Below are positions 6,320-9,471 of a DNA stretch of 9,471 bases, piece by piece. Position 1 is the first letter of the stretch, and every line of letters begins with the position of its first letter. The position numbers and the translations under genes were made by a program. The notes beneath the pieces are model-generated. The model did not search any database. It worked only from the letters and a program-made list of their open reading frames with translations, and was not told where the DNA came from. Source of the stretch: CAZMVU01 sp964569295 (GTDB taxonomy: Bacteria; Hydrogenedentota; Hydrogenedentia; Hydrogenedentales; JAGMZX01); contig CAZMVU010000193.1 in NCBI GenBank assembly GCA_964569295.1, positions 1 through 9,471 of the forward strand, written 5' to 3'.

Positions 6320-6467
6320 CAAGAAATGCACGATTCGCACGAATATGCCCATGGCCGTATCGGGCCGGGTATACACGGGTCGCGCGCCGCACGTACAACC
6401 GGGGCTTCTGGCTGGACTTCTAGTGGCCCACGACAAGAGCTCAGCTATAGAACAACAGAATGACGCG

Positions 6468-7628
6468 TCAAATAAACCGCTGCATGAGGGCGTCGTTCGC
6501 TTCGGCGACGTTGGCTGGCGTGATGCCCAAGCGTGCCATGGCCGCATCGACCGCGGCGGCTTTTGCCGGATCCTCGAGGTCGGCGAGCCGCTGCAACATG
6601 CCCATGCGGCGTCCCGCGCAGAACCGGGCCTGGTCCACGGGCGGCATGGCGAGGAAACGGTCGAGCAGGGCGAGCATGGCCGGTTGGTCTTCCGGCAGCT
6701 TCCCGGCGAGTTCGCCGAACAGGTTGAGTACGTGGTCGCTCTTGACCATGCTTGTGATTCCCCGCAACTCGGCAAGGAACAGCCGGATTTCCCGCGCCAC
6801 CTCGATATCGTTCATCTTCTCGAAGGTGCCCGCGTCCCACAGCGCGTGCAGCGGGGTATTGGCGGGGATGGCCAAGGTGCGCAGGCGGATGAAGTCCGGG
6901 TTGATTTGGTTGAGGGCATCGGCGCTTTCCCGGGCGTGTTCGTCCGAGAGGGTGCGGCCGCCGAGCCCCGGCATGACATACTCCGAGAGTTGCATTCCCG
7001 CCGCCTTCACGTTCTGACCTGCCGTTATCTGCTCCGCCTTGGTGACCCCTTTCTCAATAGCCTCGAGCACGGCGCCGCTCCCGGACTCCATACCGATGTG
7101 GAGCCGGTTGAGCCCGGCGCCCGCCATTTCGGCGAGGTCCCCGGCGGGTTTACGGGCCAGGGTATGGCTGCGTGCATAGGACGTGATGCGGCGCACTTCG
7201 GGGAACCGCTGGCGGATGCGCCCGAGAATCCGCAGCAGATCGCCCGTGCGCATGAACAGCGCGTTGGCATCCTGGAGAAACACGTTCTTCATCCCCCCGG
7301 CGTATATCCAATGGTAGGCCGCCGAGAACGCCGCCCGCTCTTCGGGCGCTACCTCGCGCAACACCGTGTTCAGCTGGTCGCGCGGCGGCGGCGTGTCGGC
7401 CCCACTCCAGTCGAGGAGGGTCTCCACCTGCCGGTGCACCGCGTCTATATCGCGCAGCACGTGCTCGACCGGGCGCAGCGAAAACTTCGCGCCCTTGTAC
7501 ACCGGACAAAATGCACAGCGGTTCCACGGGCAGTTCCGGCTCACCCGTATGAGCAGGCTCATGGCCTCGCTCGGGGGGCGTATGGGGCCTTGCTCGAAAC
7601 CGTGATACGGTTCCTCTTGCGCGGGCAT
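6468..7628 (-). CDS. Radical SAM protein of unknown substrate, CX4CX2C cluster motif
   Basis: 386-residue predicted radical SAM enzyme. The cluster motif near the N-terminus is RNCPWNRCAFCPVYKG, giving CX4CX2C instead of the usual CX3CX2C. Later stretches agree with a radical SAM TIM barrel: FLQDANALFMRTGDLLRIL, then a SYARSHTL segment, and GLNRLHIGMESGSGAVLEAI, which fits the SAM-binding GxxS-type region (ESGS). These are followed by GVTKAEQI, by a glycine-rich segment YVMPGLGGRTLSDEHA and by IPANTPL. No B12-binding or SPASM domain is seen. The start at 7628 is chosen over an ATG 60 bases upstream because AGGAGA lies 6 nt before it and homology-like sequence starts only after it. The reaction cannot be named. 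It follows the M48 protease gene by 87 bp and precedes the hydrogenase operon by 294 bp. It is not HydE or HydG, the radical SAM maturases of [FeFe] hydrogenase, by motif and context. Confidence 0.85.
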   Translation of the reverse strand: MPAQEEPYHGFEQGPIRPPSEAMSLLIRVSRNCPWNRCAFCPVYKGAKFSLRPVEHVLRDIDAVHRQVETLLDWSGADTPPPRDQLNTVLREVAPEERAAFSAAYHWIYAGGMKNVFLQDANALFMRTGDLLRILGRIRQRFPEVRRITSYARSHTLARKPAGDLAEMAGAGLNRLHIGMESGSGAVLEAIEKGVTKAEQITAGQNVKAAGMQLSEYVMPGLGGRTLSDEHARESADALNQINPDFIRLRTLAIPANTPLHALWDAGTFEKMNDIEVAREIRLFLAELRGITSMVKSDHVLNLFGELAGKLPEDQPAMLALLDRFLAMPPVDQARFCAGRRMGMLQRLADLEDPAKAAAVDAAMARLGITPANVAEANDALMQRFI

Positions 7629-7634
7629 GGGGCG

Positions 7635-7640
7635 TCTCCT
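7635..7640 (-). promoter_or_regulatory. Ribosome binding site deciding the radical SAM start
   Basis: AGGAGA on the minus strand, 6 nt before the ATG at 7628. The alternative in-frame ATG at 7688 lies within the inverted-repeat region and would add an Arg-rich 20-residue leader. Confidence 0.65.
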
Positions 7641-7663
7641 GCGTTGCACGGGCGTATGTGGCC

Positions 7664-7686
7664 GGCCGTATGCCTCAGGATACGCC
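7664..7686 (-). other. Imperfect hairpin between the M48 protease and radical SAM genes
   Basis: GGC-GTAT-CC can pair with GG-ATAC-GCC around a TCA loop, with two single-base bulges. A second copy of the outer arm, GGCGTAT, sits at 7651-7657. It lies in the 87-bp gap after the protease stop. No T-run follows on the minus strand, so termination is doubtful; partial termination or mRNA processing is possible. Confidence 0.35.
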
Positions 7687-7715
7687 ACAGCCGGCCTTGC
7701 GCACGGGTTACCCGA

Positions 7716-9245
7716 TCATTCGCCGTCGCGTTGAACCACCTTGATTGTGGCTCCGCACTGCTCGCACTTGGCCTGCGGCGCGCTGAACGACGGCGCCAAG
7801 TGCTTCATCGCGCCGCAGCGGCACTTGAACGACAGCCACTCATTGCCCCGGCGCGTGATCACCTGCGGCTTCTCATCGGCCTTGGGTTTGGGGTGTTCCT
7901 TCGATGCGGCAAAGGGGATACCCCCGGCCCCCGGCGTGGGGCCCTGTTGACTGCCCATGGCCGCGCCCACGGCCGCCGCTGCCGCCAACTGCTCACGCGG
8001 CACCTCGAGGCTGCGCTTACAGCGGGGACACGCGATTTGGTCATGCTTGAACTCGGGCGGAATCTTGATGCGCATGCCGCAGGCGCACGCCAGAAACATG
8101 AATTCATGCATTCGCCGCAGCATGTCGCCAGCCTCGCGCATGCGCCCGCGCGCGTCCTGCTTCGAGTCGGCAGCCGCGCTTGCCTCGCGTACCGCATGCG
8201 ACTCACCGGCCGCCAACGCCGATGTCGGCAGCTGCCCCGCCTTGCTGCCGCTCGTCTTGGACCAGGCCTGCTGGTAGTTCGTATACGAGGCGTTACCGGC
8301 GATGCCACGCAGAATCCGCACACGCTCCTCGAGGGGCGGGTGCGTGCTGAACCAGCCGGTCGCTGAACCGCGTGCCTGCATCGGGTTTATGATATACATG
8401 GGCGCTGTCGCCTTGGACACGTTTTGCAGCTTGTTCTGGTCTTTGCCCAAAAGTTCGAGGGCGGAGGCAAGGCCCTCGGGGTAGCGGGTAAACACCACGG
8501 CGGAGGCATCGGCCAGGTACTCGCGTTGGCGGGAACTCGCCAGAAGAATGATCTGGCCGAGGATAGGCGCCAGAATCGCGAGGACGATGGCAAGGACCAT
8601 GAATACAATCTGCGCCTGCCCGCCGCCCTTGCCACCACTCCTGCGCGACGAGTAGCGCCGGGAAGCGCTCGAATAGAACACGCTGCGCAGAAAGACCTGC
8701 GACAGAATGACAATCGTGCCCAGCATGATGCTGAGGCGCGTCATGTATTTGATGTCTTCGTTCTTGATGTGGCCTATCTCGTGGGCGATCACCCCCTGGA
8801 GCTGGTCCCGGTTCAGGCGGCCGAGCAACCCCGAGGTAATCGCCACAGCGGACTTCTCCGGCGTGCGCCCGGTAGCAAAGGCGTTCATGGCGGTGTCGTT
8901 GATCACGAACACCCGCGGGCGCTGGGGGAGCTGCGCCGCGATGGTCATCTCCTCGACCACGTTGAAGAGCTGAGGATGATCCTTCTTCTCGATCTCGCGG
9001 GCCCCGCTCATGCGCAGGAGAATGCGGTCGCCCTGCCAGATGCTCACCACCGTCATGATGAACCAGAGCAACGTGGCCGCCATGATCCCGATGAACAACC
9101 CGCCGAATATCGTATCCTGGCTGGGCCCCGCCATGTACGCGCCCATAGACCCGCCAATCGCCGCCCCCAGCGTCAGCATCACCAACAACATGGCAAACAC
9201 CAGGATTATCGACTTGCGCTTATTCGCCCGTATCGCTTCCCACAT
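7716..9245 (-). CDS. HtpX-like M48 membrane metalloprotease with two C-terminal zinc-ribbon modules
   Basis: 509-residue zinc endopeptidase of family M48, predicted to degrade misfolded membrane proteins from the cytoplasmic face. Two N-terminal membrane segments (about 13-36 and 46-70) are followed by the catalytic HEIGH (155-159) with third ligand E242 in SSRQREYLADASA (237-249). Between them are hydrophobic segments at about 172-190 and 212-236. The HtpX signature STHPP is at 300-304. Ordinary HtpX is about 290 residues. This one continues with a linker, a first ribbon (C387, C389, C406, C409), a Pro/Ala/Gly linker and a second ribbon (C475, C477, C494, C497) close to the C-terminus, both of form CXC-X16-CXXC. 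Start set at the ATG at 9245 (MWEAIRANKRKS), because the HtpX-like sequence starts there and AAGGTG precedes it; an ATG 48 bases upstream would add an atypical hydrophobic leader. Substrate unknown; no functional link to the hydrogenase is evident. Confidence 0.92.
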   Translation of the reverse strand: MWEAIRANKRKSIILVFAMLLVMLTLGAAIGGSMGAYMAGPSQDTIFGGLFIGIMAATLLWFIMTVVSIWQGDRILLRMSGAREIEKKDHPQLFNVVEEMTIAAQLPQRPRVFVINDTAMNAFATGRTPEKSAVAITSGLLGRLNRDQLQGVIAHEIGHIKNEDIKYMTRLSIMLGTIVILSQVFLRSVFYSSASRRYSSRRSGGKGGGQAQIVFMVLAIVLAILAPILGQIILLASSRQREYLADASAVVFTRYPEGLASALELLGKDQNKLQNVSKATAPMYIINPMQARGSATGWFSTHPPLEERVRILRGIAGNASYTNYQQAWSKTSGSKAGQLPTSALAAGESHAVREASAAADSKQDARGRMREAGDMLRRMHEFMFLACACGMRIKIPPEFKHDQIACPRCKRSLEVPREQLAAAAAVGAAMGSQQGPTPGAGGIPFAASKEHPKPKADEKPQVITRRGNEWLSFKCRCGAMKHLAPSFSAPQAKCEQCGATIKVVQRDGE

Positions 9246-9363
9246 AAGGCACCTTAGTTCTTGTTGAAAGCATGCAAGAAAACTCGAGGTCAATACTGCC
9301 TTGTCTCAGTTGGAATTGACTAGCCAGCGTATCGCCTAATCCTAACTGATTGGAGGCAATAAC
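9246..9363. other. AT-richer intergenic stretch upstream of the M48 protease
   Basis: About 118 bp, noticeably lower in G+C than the rest. On the minus strand a TTGACC at about 9288-9293 could be a -35 element for the protease gene, but no good -10 follows at 16-18 bp. No palindromes or repeats of note. Confidence 0.4.
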
Positions 9364-9471
9364 ATGAAACGCAAGCGCAGGAATTTCACGGGAGAGGACA
9401 CTAAACGGCGAAATCGAGGTGGATGCTGTCCTCGGGCTGACCACGAGCCGGCTCTTCCGCAACCACGAGGA
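9364..9471 (+). pseudogene. Possible start of a frameshifted IS3-type transposase (OrfA-like), cut by window edge
   Basis: The only plus-strand coding candidate. ATG at 9364 has GGAGG 7 nt upstream and opens with MKRKRRNFTGED, the basic start seen in many IS3-family OrfA proteins (RRxF[ST]xE). After about residue 14 the frame becomes low-quality (Arg/Pro/Cys-rich). The +1 frame from about 9410 reads IEVDAVLGLTTSRLF, which fits the next OrfA helix (KxxIVxxVLxG) better. That pattern suggests a one-base frameshift in a decayed insertion sequence. Only about 108 bases are visible and no terminal inverted repeat was identified, so this could be an unrelated short gene or nothing. Confidence 0.33.

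Larger units (their letters stand above)
6174..6467. other. 294-bp control region between the radical SAM gene and rex
   Basis: No coding signal was found here. The rex-proximal half holds the promoter, Rex operator, TetR-like palindrome and 20-bp palindrome listed separately. The part from 6350 to 6467, downstream of the radical SAM stop, shows no convincing terminator: there is no GC stem followed by a run of T on the minus strand. Confidence 0.7.

Noticed and set aside
6468..7628. Radical SAM gene as HydE or HydG hydrogenase maturase
   Set aside because: Both maturases use CX3CX2C and have different surrounding motifs and lengths; the CX4CX2C motif and remaining sequence do not match.
7664..7686. 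Intrinsic terminator between the protease and radical SAM genes
   Set aside because: The stem has two bulges and is not followed by a run of T on the minus strand.
7629..7688. Upstream ATG at 7688 as start of the radical SAM gene
   Set aside because: It lies at the edge of the inverted-repeat region and adds an Arg-rich stretch; the ATG at 7628 has a proper AGGAGA at 6 nt.
6345..8366. 673-codon plus-strand open frame
   Set aside because: It runs antisense across the radical SAM gene, an intergenic hairpin and the end of the protease gene. Its composition is that of a shadow frame, and there is no ribosome-binding site or known motif.
9246..9293. Upstream ATG at 9293 as start of the M48 protease
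   Set aside because: It would add 16 residues with no family similarity; the ATG at 9245 has AAGGTG upstream and gives the standard HtpX-like N-terminus.
9220..9462. 80-codon minus-strand frame ahead of the M48 protease
   Set aside because: It overlaps the protease start in another frame, lies antisense to the plus-strand candidate, has no recognisable motif and no ribosome-binding site was seen. A small hypothetical gene cannot be excluded.

Overview
This window is about 62% G+C and probably comes from an anaerobic, fermentative or syntrophic bacterium. All six convincing intact or near-intact genes lie on the minus strand. The core is a [FeFe]-hydrogenase operon of the HndABCD / HydABC type headed by its own redox sensor: rex (6173-5415), hndA/NuoE-like (5378-4854), hndB/small ferredoxin-like (4838-4467), a very long hndC/NuoF-like gene (4427-1368), and the catalytic hndD/HydA (1334 to the left edge, C-terminus outside). 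Gaps are 15-39 bp and every structural gene has a clear Shine-Dalgarno sequence, so one transcript is likely. The sequence does not fix the lineage. A GC-rich uncultured anaerobe (for example a Planctomycetes-related candidate phylum or a deltaproteobacterium-like group) is a guess.

The standout is the HndC-like protein. Its normal NADH-dehydrogenase module (thioredoxin-like [2Fe-2S], FMN/NADH, N1b-type [4Fe-4S] domains) lacks the usual C-terminal two-cluster ferredoxin domain. In its place is a complete GltD/NfnB-like flavoprotein with two Fe-S clusters, an FAD Rossmann fold and an NAD(P) Rossmann fold whose loop is compatible with NADPH. The predicted complex could connect H2, ferredoxin, NAD(H) and possibly NADP(H) in one bifurcating machine. 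The hydrogenase subunit also carries an unusual L1 motif (TSCSPGW) in which the residue that normally ligates the H-cluster is serine, with an extra cysteine 21 residues later.

The 294-bp gap upstream of rex is a dense control region. It holds a good sigma-70 promoter with a 17-bp spacer, a near-perfect Rex operator (TTGTGA-N6-TCACAA) just downstream of the -10, a 22-bp TetR-type palindrome, and a perfect 20-bp palindrome before the rex start. The simple model is that a high NADH/NAD+ ratio releases Rex and induces rex-hndABCD for H2 disposal, with a second regulator possibly acting in the leader.

Upstream of the control region (higher coordinates) lie a radical SAM protein of unknown substrate with a CX4CX2C cluster motif (7628-6468) and an HtpX-like M48 membrane metalloprotease with two C-terminal zinc-ribbon-like modules (9245-7716). 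The last ~220 bp are visibly less GC-rich. They hold a short plus-strand start with a good ribosome-binding site that may be the frameshifted beginning of an IS3-type transposase gene. No rRNA, tRNA or CRISPR array was seen.
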